Source: Xenopus tropicalis
Taxonomy: Eukaryota > Chordata > Amphibia > Anura > Pipidae
DNA length: 64,000 nucleotides
Direction of reading: 5' to 3'
NCBI RefSeq assembly: GCF_000004195.4
Contig: NC_030677.2
Coordinates: 64,256,222 to 64,320,221 of the forward strand
The position numbers and the translations under genes were made by a program. The notes beneath the pieces are model-generated. The model worked only from the letters and a program-made list of their open reading frames with translations, searched no databases and was not told where the DNA came from. This document shows positions 1-22,900 of this stretch, piece by piece. Position 1 is the first letter of the stretch. The number at the start of each line of letters is the position of its first letter.

Positions 1-2605
<2,605 letters not shown>

Positions 2606-2893
2606 TTATCAAGGTCACAATTAAAAGAAAACACACTGTAATCAATAAAGGAAGAATAATATTTAGCTCATCCCCATGAATAGCAGCACCTAACGCAGCT
2701 AAAGCCAAAGTGATTAAATCACCTTTTCCACAGAAGACAAAGTGCCCAAAATACCTTTCCCTCTGTCTGAATTGAAATTGCCTCATGTGAAACACTTTAC
2801 ATGCTTAGTCCGATAATAATGCAAAAATACCTCTTGTGCATTTTCACCACATCTAAAGCTTATTTCCATTCATGCAAGAATAAGGTATTTTCA

Positions 2894-10391
<7,498 letters not shown>

Positions 10392-10397
10392 TCACAT
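10392..10397 (-). promoter_or_regulatory. abhd18: Start–stop upstream ORF (ATGTGA) in abhd18 5' UTR
   Basis: On the minus strand the acceptor TTTTTGTCCACAG is followed directly by ATGTGA, an AUG and a stop, nine bases before the main start codon (ATG at 10382). If the exon begins at 10397 as the acceptor suggests, the mRNA carries a minimal upstream ORF in the same frame. The main AUG has only moderate context (C at -3, G at +4). An effect on translation is inference. Confidence 0.45.
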
Positions 10398-12166
10398 CTG
10401 TGGACAAAAAGAACATTTTGAGTGCATCTGTAAAGTGCTTTAGTAAAAGTGGATGCCCACCCAAAAACAAAATTTCTGAATAACCAAAGAAAATGTAATT
10501 CTAAACAACTTTTTAATAAACACTATTTAAAATGCAAATAGGTTTCACCATAAAGAAAAAGTTGAACTTTCATGCATACAATACAATTGTCACAAAAAAA
10601 ACATTTGTATATGGTTTTTACTGCTCCAATAGTTTATTTTGTGCTTTCAAAGACAATTGTTTGTTAGGTATTATCATGTATGGCTTGTGGCCTCTGTTCT
10701 TATAGTCCAATGTTTGACCCTTGAAGTTATTATCATGAACAGAAGTTTGGTAATGCTGCCTTAAAATTTTCATCACTCACATTAATGTATACTGTTTGTT
10801 CTGTGATCCATGGATGAGTAAAAGGAGTTGCTTGTTTTAATAATACCTTTTAGTACTATATAGATATCAAAATTCCGAGACAGATTGCAATTAGTCTCAA
10901 TTGTTAAGGTTGATAAATGATTTTCATTTTCTGCAGCTTTCAAAAAAGTACACCAGCCTGGTAGTTTCCTGCAGGGCAGGTCACCACCATCTTTCCTCAG
11001 CCTCCTAGGTTTCCCCTGTTCATCTTTGATAAATCAGCCCCATTTTTCTGACATCAGCCCAATGGCAGCAGCAGCAAATGGTACCTGCACCCCCTGTAAA
11101 GTCAGTACTTTCAATAGCGAACTCTGGAGTTTTGCTGCCTATACAATACTGCTGACTGGGAACTGCAAACTAGGCAAAAGCAAGTTTTTCCCTTGACAGA
11201 TAATGAACAAATGCTTAGCCATGGATATTCTTTGGCCACAAAAGACAAAAGTTAAAGTGACAGTTAAAAGATTTTTACAGTAACACTACAGCTGACTTTA
11301 GATAATGGTATTTTGCAGCATTAGCACGTTCATGTATCTATAGACATGTACAGCAGCAGGACGTTTTCTCAGATAAACAACTTCATTCAGGCTTGAGCAT
11401 ATGCTACGTAAAATCATCAGTTTAAAATAAAACAAATGACACTACACATGAAAAAGTTTAGGCAATGGGCAATCATTGTAACACATGGATAGAGACCAAT
11501 TCATTACTTTAAAAGGGCAGTGTGCACTTTGTCAACATTAGTTTAATATTGATTGTTTTAATTAAGAAATATCTATATTTTTATATTTCTTGCACTAAAC
11601 AGAACAAGTATTGAAATTCAAATTAAAGGAGTTGTTCGCCTTAAAATCAACTTTTAGTATAATGTAGACACTGATATTTAGAGACAATTTGCAATTGGTT
11701 TTCATTTTTTATTTTTTGTTGTTTTTCAGTTATTTAGCTTTTGGTTTATCAGCTCTCTCATGTGGAATTTCAGCAGCTATCTGGTTGCTAGGGTCTTGTT
11801 TACCTTAGCAACCAGGCAGTGGGTTAAATGAGAGACTGGAATATTAATACGAGAAAGACTGGAATATTAATAGGCGAGAGACATGATAGAAAGATAACTA
11901 ATAAAAAGTAACAATAATGATAACATGGTAAGCTCACAAAGCAATAGTTTTTGCCTGCCTGGGCCAGTGACCCCTATTTGAAAGCTGGAAAGATGTAGAA
12001 GTGGAAGGCAAATAGTTCAAACACTATAAAAATAAATAATGAAGACCAATTGCAAAGTTGTTTAGCCAACCCGGAGTAGTCTTCTGTGGGGCAGGGAACA
12101 GTTATCTTTCCCCAAGTTCCCTGGCATCACCCTGCCTCTTAGTCAGACTTTGATTTGACATACATA
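10398..12166. other. abhd18 first intron, repeat-bearing
   Basis: No coding exon was seen. At about 11623–12070 lies a copy of an interspersed repeat starting TTAAAGGAGTTGTTCGCCTT, with AGACAATTTGCAATTGGTTT and AAGCTGGAAAGATGTAGA inside. The same blocks occur at 35370–35690 and, reversed, at about 44490–44768. Confidence 0.55.
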
Positions 12167-12944
12167 GGGATCTATTCATCAAAGTAGGAGTTCAAATCCC
12201 GAAATGGGAAACATTCGGATTAAATACAATAATTTCTGATGATCGCAAATATCACAAAATGCTTATGAAAAAATTGTATTAGTCACGATAATAGCGATCC
12301 GAAAGTCACAAAATTTTTGTATCCGAACGATCGTAAACGGCGGGAAAACCTTTCTGACTTTGATCCTTCTGTGCATGATTTTGGAAGCCTCCCATAGGAC
12401 TCAATGGCACGCTGCAGCTCCAACCTGGCCCAAGGAAAGTCTCCCATAGGGCTCAATGGCACTCTGCAGCTCCAACCCGGCCCAAGGAAAGTCTCCCATA
12501 GGACTCAATTGCACGCTGCAGCTCCAACCTGGCCCAAGGAAAGTCTCCCATAGGACTCAATGGCACGCTGCAGCTCCAACCCGGCCCAAGGAAAGTCTCC
12601 CATAGGGCTCAATGGCACTCTGCAGCTCCAACCTGGCCCAAGGAAAGTCTCCCATAGGGCTTAATGGCACTCTGCAGCTCCAACCCGGCCCAAGGAAAGT
12701 CTCCCATAGGACTCAATGGCACGCTGCAGCTCCAACCTGGCCCAAGGAAAGCCACGATACCGAAGCTTGAATGAATCAGAAACTTTCGTACTCGGCACGA
12801 CAATACGATTTTGTCGCATAAATTTTGTCGCAAAGTACAAAAAAAGTTGTGCAAATATATGAAAAATTTGCAGAAAATACCCACAGTACGAACAAATACG
12901 AATTTTTTGTATTTCATACCTCTCGTACTTTAATAAATAGGCCC
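12167..12944. mobile_element. TA-flanked miniature element carrying a 52-bp minisatellite
   Basis: The ends are imperfect inverted repeats: GGGATCTATTCATCAAAGTA on the left and TACTTTAATAAATAGGCCC on the right, flanked by CATA and TATA (a TA target duplication is plausible). The outer arms share CG-rich blocks such as ACGATAATAGCGATCCGAAA. A fragment of the same family lies in reverse at 21450–21612. The centre is occupied by the tandem array 12391–12750. Confidence 0.65.
12391..12750. repeat. 52-bp tandem repeat, about seven copies
   Basis: Units start at 12391, 12443, 12495, 12547, 12599, 12651 and 12703, each beginning CCCATAGGRCTCAATGGCAC and containing CTGCAGCTCCAACC and GGCCCAAGGAAAG. 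Copies differ at only a few positions, for example ACTCAATGGCACG versus GCTCAATGGCACT. Because 52 is not a multiple of three and the array opens several chance reading frames, it is not treated as coding. Confidence 0.93.
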
Positions 12945-14127
12945 TATAGAGTACAGAACTTTTCAGGAGTCTATAGGGTGCCTAAAAAGCTGGTTGAAGA
13001 TGGCGGCCTGCTCAGCAGAAAACTAGCCAAAACCGAGGAAGAGAAAAGCAATTACAGTCACGGTGGGTCAGACAGTCTAAACTGTTATAATTTGCTACAT
13101 TAGTTGATAAATGTTTCAGCAGCATTAGAAAAATGTTAGAAACAAATGTATCTGTTAAAACTTGACTTAGTTCGGAATATGGTTAATAGGGCTTAAGTGA
13201 AAAGATGTATCAACGAATGTGCCAAACTGAATGATTTAGAGAGTGAGTGGGTTCCCCTTCCTAAAAAGAAAACATGAGATTGAATTTAAACTTCAATCTT
13301 AAAATAACTGTCAAAAGAAATTAAAAACTACTACTCAGATACGACTACTGAAGTCGTATCTGAAAACACAGCAACTGGAAATGTTTTTGCAAGGTATACT
13401 TCCCCTTTAAAAAGGAAAAAACAGAAATTACAAAAGTAAGGACGATGCAAATCCAATATTACAAAGAAAAGGCTTAAGTGTAAAATTCTGTTATGGGAAA
13501 AAAGCTTCCAACACTTAAAACTAGTGTTGAACATTCTGCTTTTTACACAATATTAAACACCACAACTCATTGCTACCTGAACATGTACTGCTGACTTCAA
13601 TGGGTTATGCCAAATCTTGGGTACTGCAAAAATAATGTCAGAATTGTAGGAATTAGTCTGGGATTAATGCAAAGAATAAAGTAAATTGGCTGTTGGAATA
13701 ACCACCATGGGGCTTCTATAAACACTATTTTGTAGATGTCACTTTTACAACACAACCCATAGAATCCATATTTTCATGCCAAGAACAAGAATGAGCAAAG
13801 GCTATTCTGAATCTATTGGAATGACACAAACAAAAAGAAAATATGGAGACATGGCAGAACCAAGCCTGCTAGAGAGGACTGGCAATGGGACAAATGTATG
13901 GTTACCAAGAATAAACTCTTGCAGTGCTCCAGCACTTTGTACTGGGCTTCAGTTCGTTCATGTTGCACCAGATTCTTCTATAGCTAACTGGATGACCTGT
14001 ATCTTTGTGTGCCTATAAAATATTATGCCACAAGGTTTGGCAGCAGGTCAGAGAGATTAAGCAGAATACAGAGGAAAAACTCGCACTAAAGTGACCATGC
14101 TAGACAGTAAGTCAAATTTAAAAGCCA
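12945..14127. other. Non-coding stretch, nothing recognised
   Basis: Part of the abhd18 first-intron or 5' region. No exon with supporting splice sites or protein similarity was seen. Confidence 0.4.
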
Positions 14128-14459
14128 TACAGGCATAGGATCCCTTATCCAGAAACCTGTTATCCAGAAAGTTCCGAATTATGGAAAGGCCATCTCCCAT
14201 AGACTCCATTATAAGAAAATAACTCTAATATTTAAAAACGATTTCTTTTTTCTCTGTAATAACAAAACAGTACTTTGTATTTGTTCCCAACTAAGATATA
14301 ATTAATCCTTATTGGAGGCAAAACAATCCTATTGGGTTTACATGATGTTTAAATGATTTTTTAGCAGACGTAAGGTATGGAGATCCAAATTATGGAAAGA
14401 TCCCTTATCCGGAAAGCCCCAGGTCCCGAGCATTGTGGATAACAGGTCCTATACCTGTA
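14128..14459 (+). repeat. Miniature element, TACAGGTATRGG family, copy 3
   Basis: It begins TACAGGCATAGGATCCCTTA and ends ACAGGTCCTATACCTGTA, with the internal blocks listed for 7490–7810. Confidence 0.75.
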
Positions 14460-14639
14460 CTACTTAGTGTCTATGTTCCATTTGTTCCCCCACAGCTCTG
14501 GTTCTATAACAACCCCCATGCACACCCCACCACACCTAAACATCCCTCAGCTTCAGGGAGTATGCAGGTAGTTGTAGCCTGAGTGCAGCGGAGTAGGAGA
14601 ATCCTAGATATCATTCATTCTGACAGCTGTCACGACTCA

Positions 14640-15470
14640 CACATCAACACCCTGTGAAAGGGTAAGTCAGGGACACAAGGTCGAAGCTGTAGGTTTGCCC
14701 TTGCGACCCTAAACACACACGCACGTCCAGACCCAGCAACAACTCGTACTCACTAGCAGCCGCACGGAGCGGGCACAGCCCGGGGACATACAGGGCGCTC
14801 CTTCAAACTGTGACCGGCCTGCAAAAGTTACCCCGAGGGGGACGTGAGTGAGGGCGGGGCTATGATGTCATGACCCTATTCCCTCACACCTGAGGTGATG
14901 CCGCCATTCAGTCGCGGGCACCAAGTCTCTCGGCTTAAACAAAGCGTCTGTAATAGTTAAACACGTGTTTTTATTCAATGTGTTCGAGCAACCCCCTAGA
15001 GTAAAGGTCCCTTTCGGGGGGCGTAAACCATCTTTACATTGCTTATCACGTGTAGGCGAAACACAAGCGCAGTGAGGGTTTTGGCTGCCATATTTGATAC
15101 GGCGCAGTATGCGCCTCAAAGCAAGGCCTTTGGATGACTTTTACTAAGTTTTGTTTTTGGTTATGTTTAAAATGCTTTGACGGAAAAGAATGACCCGAAT
15201 CCTATGTATGTTACCGGTACAATTAAAAAAAAAAATCATAATATGGCTTCAGCAAGTGACCCTAAAGAAATATGGCGATACCTGCGGCAGTAAAGGGGCG
15301 GGGCCAAAATGAGCTGTCATGTGACAAGTCCCAAAGCAGAATTGATAGACATCTCGTACGGAGAGAGGAGCTGGGCAGAAGAAGTGTTCTGTATAATGTA
15401 CCGGTGACTGCTGCAGGTTCTCTTGTTCCTGTCTGTCTCACAGACGTCTAATCTGTTATCTTTCCTAGTG
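14640..15470. promoter_or_regulatory. GC-rich divergent promoter region of abhd18 and mfsd8
   Basis: This is the only CpG-rich stretch between the two divergent genes. It contains a GC box (GGGCGGGGC), a CRE-like TGATGTCATGAC near 14868, several GCCATNTT/ATGGCG YY1-like motifs, and E-boxes CACGTG at 14962 and 15047. The 10-mer at 15316–15325 is CLEAR-like. No TATA box is obvious. A candidate mfsd8 non-coding first exon could end before GTGAGT at 15468, but this is not certain. Confidence 0.6.
15316..15325. promoter_or_regulatory. mfsd8: CLEAR-type E-box (GTCATGTGAC)
   Basis: One base from the palindromic CLEAR consensus GTCACGTGAC bound by TFEB/TFE3 at lysosomal genes. It lies about 1.6 kb before the mfsd8 start codon and just upstream of the likely transcription start. 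mfsd8 encodes a lysosomal membrane protein, so regulation by TFEB is plausible. The match is short and could be chance. Confidence 0.5.
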
Positions 15471-15988
15471 AGTATCACACTGGCCCAACATGGGTCTCTT
15501 ATGGAAAGTGTTAATAGGATTATTCTTATGCTTTTTACAGCACCTACTGTGGGTTATGTAATAAAGGGTGCAAAGTTTACTATAGGTCTAGTCACCTATA
15601 GCAGCTAATCAGCAGGCAACATTTACTGGTCAACAAACAACATGGGAATTAACAGAGTACTTTTAGGGGTAAATTAGAAGCAACAAGTGCTACTTTTTGT
15701 GATTATAGCATTAATAATAGCATTAGTTTCTTGTGGTTTTTTTTGTTGTGTATTTTATAATCTCTCCTGCTCAACTTGCACAAAACAGGACACACATTTG
15801 CATTCCTCTAAAGGTAACATTTCACCCCTATTCTTATAAATATGCAGTTCTGCTTTTGAATTCACAGTGATTTCTGTTAGTCTAGTGTGTACAGCCACCA
15901 AGATCTCATGCTTTGTTTTCGCTTCTAACTGCTTTTTCCAACAAAAAGTTGCAGATCTGCTTTTCAGGCATGTTTATGCTGTCTTTCT

Positions 15989-16600
15989 TTAAAGGGGTAG
16001 TTCACATTTACATTGACGCTTAGTAGGGCTGGGCGATATACCGCTGAATACCGGTATTTTTTTTTTAAACTATATTCATTTTTCAGATACCGCAATACCG
16101 GGGTGTCCGGGTACTCACGCGTGCGGGCCGGTCTCGCGCGCCTCCTTGTGTGTGCGCGCACGCGCGTCCCCTTGTCCGTGGGACGGTGCGCGTGCGTCAA
16201 AGCGCACGTACATGTCAAAGCGTGCACGTCCATGACGCGCTGACGCGCCGGTTCTGCGCATGCGTGGGGGGTATTTAAAGCTATCAAACGCCTCCTCCTG
16301 TGCTATGTTGTCTGCGGCCTTGCCTGGGAAACTAAGCCTGCCTGATTTACCTTACGACTTTCTGTTGCCGATACTGCAGTAATTATTCTCTAATTTATTA
16401 GGAAATGGGGTTAACACCTAATCATGCATGGAAAAAAAAAAATACCGTCAAATACCGTGACACCGATATAATTTTGAAAAATATAAATTTTTGGTCATAC
16501 CGCCCAGCTCTAATGTTTAGTATCGTATAGAATGTCCTATTCTTACCAACTTTTAGTTCTAGTTTATACATTATTTGCACTTTTATTCGGTCTCCTTTAA
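15989..16600. mobile_element. TTAA-bounded miniature element interrupted by a hAT element
   Basis: The left end is TTAAAGGGGTAGTTCAC and the right end GGTCTCCTTTAA, of the TTAAAGG type. Removing the hAT insertion at 16024–16512 and one copy of its target duplication leaves a short element of about 115 bp. Confidence 0.55.
16024..16512. mobile_element. CpG-rich hAT-type miniature element (489 bp)
   Basis: The terminal inverted repeats are TAGGGCTGGGCGATATACCG and CATACCGCCCAGCTCTA. The flanks ACGCTTAG (16016–16023) and ATGTTTAG (16513–16520) match 6/8, fitting a diverged hAT duplication. The interior holds alternating ACGCGCG and CGTGCGC runs. It lies between the mfsd8 promoter and its first coding exon. 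Confidence 0.7.
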
Positions 16601-16916
16601 GAACTCCTTCACTCAAATAGGGGTCTCAGACCCCAGCCACAAAAAGACTTTGTGAGGCTAAAATGTTTATCTGTTTATTAAGATAAAAATTATTCATTTT
16701 CCATTCTTTCATAAAAACCACTGCCTGGTTGTTAGGATACATTTGACTGTTATAGGCAGAGAGCTACTGAACAAGAAGTTAACTAATTTAAAAACCACAA
16801 CCATGTTAATTGTTTAAATTCATATTCTTCCTTCACCACTAGGTTTTTGGCTGATGACAGGTGTGGTATACATGTTGTTTTAAAACATACACTGTTCCTG
16901 ATCATTACAAGGCAAG

Positions 16917-19900
16917 ATGGCCTCCTTAAATGATGATGATGATGAGAGGACACCCCTTTTGCAAGACTCACAAATTGGGTAGGAAACCTATATAATACAT
17001 ACTTGAATAAACTGCTAGTCTTTTTTCATACTAAAACTATTCCTTGAAATTGTTTAAACAAGTAAAAATGTCTTCGTTCCGGTGCCCACTTCCTCCCTTC
17101 CAGTCAAACTACACTTACAGGTGCCCAGGTGACCAAGCACACAGACATCCATATTCACTATGGCTATAGAACCTTGAATAAGGGTGCACCAAATACAGGA
17201 TTCGGTTAATGATTCATCTTAATCCTAGCACTTTTTGAAGTGTTCAACCAAACCTAATTATGACCCATAAAGTTACATGATACAACTCTGGACCACTGAA
17301 TACGACAATTTCTTATTCATAATTCATGTAATGTTTTACTTTTTTTTTCTTTTCAAATGGGAATATGCAAATTAGACTTAAATATTATTTGGAGTGTGTC
17401 TGTAGTTTAAGAGATAGAGACCAATGCTAAATGCAGAAAAAAACAGTTCTTGCTCTATTTCATTTTGTGTTTTTAAAAAATTGAATATAAGTTTTAATAA
17501 ATGTACATAATGACAAACTGCTGTCATATCCTTTGCTGTAGCTGTAACATTAATAATTGATTGATCTTTATTCCAGGGGATTTGTGGAAACACAGCAGCA
17601 GTTGAAGAGCAGGTGGTGGTCCATTAGAGTCATGTATCTTACTATGTTTCTTAGCAGTGTTGGTGAGTTAAGCAGAACAAGTTCCACTTTAGAAATGATA
17701 ATGGTTGTTTTTTCATTGGCATGTGAAAAGTAGGACCCGAGTTGGCCATTTATCAAGGCAAAGAATAGGGGTTGTGTAATAAACAGTCTAAAGTTTTGTA
17801 ATTGTCTAGTATCCTGTAGCAGATATAAGATAGCATTTACAGATCAGCTTTTTGAAACAGGTACAATTTCCAGTTTGGGGAGTACTGAGCTATATTCTTC
17901 TTTATATTTTTTACAATGTTCTTAGACCCTCTAATGTTTATTTGTAATTAATATAACAGCAACATCAAGTTCTTTTTATTTTTGACAGCAACATCATGGA
18001 TATTTCTTTAATTTGTTTTTGTACATTTTCAGGCTTTTCAATTGTAATGACATCAATCTGGCCTTATCTTCAAAAGGTTAGTCCTGATGCATAATGCTGT
18101 AATTTCGAACAATATTTCCTATTCAGGTGTCTTACTGTGCTCACTTGTGACTCACATGTTCTTGAGTATGTGTCTTATCCACATATTAAGTGAAGCAGGC
18201 TTAAAATCCTGTTGGGTTTTGGATGCTGGCAGCTGTGCCTGGGCCCAGCATGTAATCATGTCACCTAAAGCTGGCCATACACACGCCACTAACCTATCGA
18301 TGAATTCTGTTGGTCTAGGGACTGGGTTCATATTTTATTTTTTCCACACAATGAAATTATCTGCCTGTATTTTTTGTATGTGATCATATTAACTGGAACA
18401 TTGTATAGTAAAAAAGCAATTCTTTGTCCGTTGGCTCAAAATAAATAACGGCCAACAACTAAATCAGCATTTAATTTTAGATTTATTTTTATTGATGTAA
18501 CTAGTCAATGCGTACTAAGCATATGAGTGCATTTATCTTCAAGCCTGTCTTTAGTCCAGTATTAAAAAATGACCTACTTTTCTTCTTTTGTAATCAATCC
18601 GTTTGTATCATTGTTGTATGCAAAGATGTATATTCTATAACTACTGTAACAATTCCTCTTAGGTAGACCAGAGTGCTGATGCAAGTTTCCTTGGGTGGGT
18701 TATAGCTTCCTTCAGCCTGGGACAGATGGTTGCTTCACCTTTATTTGGATTATGGTCTAACCATAGGCCAAGAAGAGAGCCTCTTGTCGTTTCCATTACT
18801 ATCTTGGTGGCAGCGAGCTGTCTGTATGCCTATGTACAGGTGCCTGCTTCACACAACAAGTATTATATGCTGCTTGCTCGGACACTCGTTGGCTTTGGAT
18901 CAGGTGTGTGTCTGTGGGAGTATACAAATACAGGAAGCACAATATTGCCATAAACATGGAAGAAAGACCTTGGAGTATTGTACATAGAATGTAGGAAACT
19001 CGTCCGGACTGGCATTTAAAATAGGTCCTGGACTTTTAAGTACACAAGGCCTTAAACAGCCTCAAACAGCCCCCACCCCCACAGAGGCCCAAACAGTGAC
19101 TGTCTATGGCATCTTATAGGGGCCCTTCTGGCATCATTGGTTTAACTAGAAGTGCACCATAGGAATGAAAGCTTTTTAAAGCGGAGCTTGTTGGAGAGTG
19201 CTAAAAATTAGATACTGAATTTGGTTCCTTTAGGATCAAATAATTTATGTTTTGGATAATAATTTTTGTTTTAAAGCCTAAGCACTATCCTGTACATTGG
19301 AATTTCCAAGTTACTATAACTATTTAAAATAGAGTGGTGTACTTGGTTGTATTTCATGGCATAACTAGAAGTGACTGGGCCCTATAGAAAAATAATTTTA
19401 GGACCATTTACACATATATTGAAATTAGGGGAAGATTTAACAAAAAAAAAAACTCAGACACAGAAAAACAAAACTGCAACACGATATTACAGTATGTGTT
19501 TTGTCTCAGAAAAAAAGTTGCATGCTGGCGAGAACTACATCACTAATTGTAATGACTTCTCATTGAGTGCCCCACTGTGCCCAACATACTTCTTGGGTCT
19601 CCAGCAGTCTAAATATCTGCTTCCTCTATAGTTATGCCCCTGCTCACTAATACACTTTCCAGAGGACATAAAGGTGTAATTTCAATTGGAATGTTTCATC
19701 ATATCACAAAAAGAGATTATTTTAAAGTAAAGTTTCCGAATTCTCGCTCTGAAGTAAATGTACTAGCAGGTACAATATACAGTTTTAGACAGAAATGCAA
19801 CCCTTGTTAGCCAAGTGTGTAAATGCAGTGGTAATGAAATTAATACATATTCTTTAATGATCCGGGAAGCACTTTGACTGCCATTTTGGATTCAATATGT

Positions 19901-22900
19901 ATGAAAAGTAGAGTTGAACTTGATGGGCATGTGTCTCATCAGCCGTAGTTACTGTTTATGTATCCATGACTCTACATTGTGACAGCTATACAGGTAAGAA
20001 ATTAAACATTCATTAATTTTTTTATATTTAATTTTAGGAAATGTTGCTGTAGTTCGATCATATGTTGCAGGTGCCACATCACTTTCTGAACGGACTGGGG
20101 CAATGGCAAATATAAGTGCTTTCCAAGCCATAGGATTCATCTTGGGTCCAGGTACAGCTCACAATATCCTTTAGCTATGGGCTTGGGAGGTGGGGGTTAA
20201 GATTATAGATTGAGTTAAGGCTTTTAAATGTTGCACAGTTGTTGGCACTTTAAATAAAGCAGGCCATTGCTAAACGGTTTTCTTTAAATATATACTTGCA
20301 GTTTGCATATTTATAGTAGAAAACATCTGTGCAGCTAGAAGTAACTTTTCTGCAGAGATTTGGGGGAATATAAGCTTACAGTTTATTCTTTTGTGGTGTA
20401 AATTTTTCTTGAGAACAATAAATGCTTAATTTAAAGTAAAGATTCACGGACCTTTTACCCTTCTGTTAGCTTTCCAGGCTGGGTTGTCTATGATTGGAGA
20501 GAATGGAGTAACTATCGGTGCCATTTACCTGCAAGTAAACATGTATACAGCCCCAGCACTTATGGGAGCGCTTCTTGGTATTGGAAACATCATACTGATA
20601 TTTGCTGTATTCAGGTAACACAAGAAACAGCATGCTTTGAATGCTGTATTATTGCTTCTAATTGCTGTTCTAAACAGTTTAGTTAACAATTTAGTATTGA
20701 CTTGAAACTAAATATTTAATTTGCACCAGTTAAACAGTTGTAACAAATATTGGATGGATTTACAATCAATTATAATACTTTATATAATGTTTGGTCCCCA
20801 TACAATTAAAATAACTCCTTTCATAATCACTGCCCACCTAGGCAGTTTTATTTAGAGCTCATTTACCAAAGGAGAGCAAAGCACATAGATACCTCATTCA
20901 GTGTAAGCTAAAATTTTTATTCTATCATTAAGTATTGGTTTTGTACCTTTGATTCTCATTCTCTTTAGCGGTAGCATTCAGCAACCATGGGATATTATGG
21001 CTACATTTTAACAGGGGCTTACTTGTGTATATAAGTATAATTGAACGTCTCTATTCAGAACCATTAGCCCTTTATTTGGTGGCATGGTTTTAGGTAGCCA
21101 TTCTCAGAAAACTATATGTCCCAGAAGGAAAATACACAGGTGCTTTTCAGTGCCAAGCATCGAACATTTGTTACCTAAAGTCTGTTTTGCAGAGAACACA
21201 GGGTGGATGATCTTGGAATACATGTTTCAAGTATCAACAGTGAATCTGAAGGTAATATTTATTGGTGGGATCTTTTTTGGCCAAAAGCTCATTCTTTCCT
21301 CAATTGTTTATAGCAAATTGTTTAAGCTCACCACTCTCTGATAGCCTGATGTTGAACATGTTTAAGTTCAGTCTGGAACTGCATATCCTGCTCTTCTGCA
21401 CATGTAAACACTTTGGTGCACATTTACTTCAACACTTGTGCCGCTGTTTACAATTGTTCGGTACGAAAATTTTGTGACTTTCGGATCGCCAATACGATAT
21501 TATCGTGACTAATGCAATTTTTTCGTAAGCAATTTTTTCGAAATTTTCATTTCCAATCCAAATTTTTCCCATTCGGGATTTGAACTCGTGTTTTGATAAA
21601 TCTGCCCCTTTGTATCTATACCCAGCTGGTTGTTACACAAGTTTAAGACTGCTAACTGTAGGGTTTTGGCTCATCAGCTCTCTTTTGAAGGTCAGAGTGT
21701 GAGCAACCCTAACAGTCTATGCACTTTCTGTATAGTAAACCCTAGAGTCTAAAGCTGCTAATAATTTTGGGGTTTAGAATCCTTTAAACAATATAACTGA
21801 ATCTTACAGAATCCTTTGTTAACAACTAATGCTGCACTTCAGTGTACCTTTAAACTCTACCTTCTCCAAATATACACTTCTGGGATGTAGTGGTTTCTGA
21901 GTTATTTTTTTTTAATACAGAAATTGTATATACTGTTATGGCTGCTGTCTTTCTATTTTCTATATAGAGAATCATAGTATAGTAAATTTAGGTTATACCT
22001 TAACGCCTTAAAGGAACAGTAACACCAAAAAATAAAAGAGCTTTAAAGTAATAAAAATATAATGCACTGTTGCCCTGCACTGGTAAAACTGGTGTGTTTG
22101 CTACAGTAACACTACTATAATTTATATAATAAGCTGCTGTGTAGTCACGGGGGCAGCCATTCAAGCTGGAAAAAAGGAGAAAAGACACAGGTTACATAGC
22201 AGATAACAGATAAGCTCTGTAGAATACAATAGTGTTTTATCTGTTATCTGCTATGTGCCTGTGCCTTTTCTCCTTTGAATGGCTGCCTCCATGGCTACAT
22301 AGCAGCTTATTTATATAAATTATAGTAGACTTTCTGAAGTAAACACACAACTTTTACCAGTGCAGGGCAGCAGCACATTATATTTTAGTTACTTTTATAC
22401 ACTTTCATTTTTTGGTGTTACTGTTCCTTTAAAGGAAAACTAAACCCTAAAAATGAATATGGCTGAAAGTTCCATATCTTTAGAGGCACTGATTTTCCCT
22501 GCTAAAGGGCTGGGGTTGCCTTGGGCTGTTACAGAAACCCAAAACATAATGTACATTTCTGCCCTGCTTCTTTAGTTCTCCTTTAAGTTCTGAATGGGTC
22601 TTTTTTTTATTACTGTGCAGTAAATTAGTGTAAATAGCATCAGGGCAATGAGAAAGGGGGGTAGGCAGAATAGATAACTGTCAAAATGTCTATGAAGATT
22701 TTCATTCATCCAGGTCATGGTATATCTAGTATAAATAAATTTGAAGCAACTGGACTTGTTTAGTAATCATTGAAGACATTTCACTACTCATCCGAGCAGC
22801 TTCTTCAGTTCAACTGACGGGTATGGGAAGTCCTCAGCATATATACTCTTCCACTAATCCAATCACAATGGCACTATGTAACTCTTCAGAAAGGTGACAT

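Noticed and set aside
12391..12750. CRISPR-like regular repeat
   Set aside because: The repeats are directly adjacent with no unique spacers, in a vertebrate genome; it is a minisatellite.
12609..12917. 102-codon minus-strand frame
   Set aside because: It lies in the 52-bp tandem array and element arm; its repeated peptide simply reflects the DNA repeat.
15964..16287. Overlapping frames on both strands of about 75–107 codons
   Set aside because: They lie within the CpG-rich hAT-type miniature element and have arginine/histidine-rich low-complexity translation.
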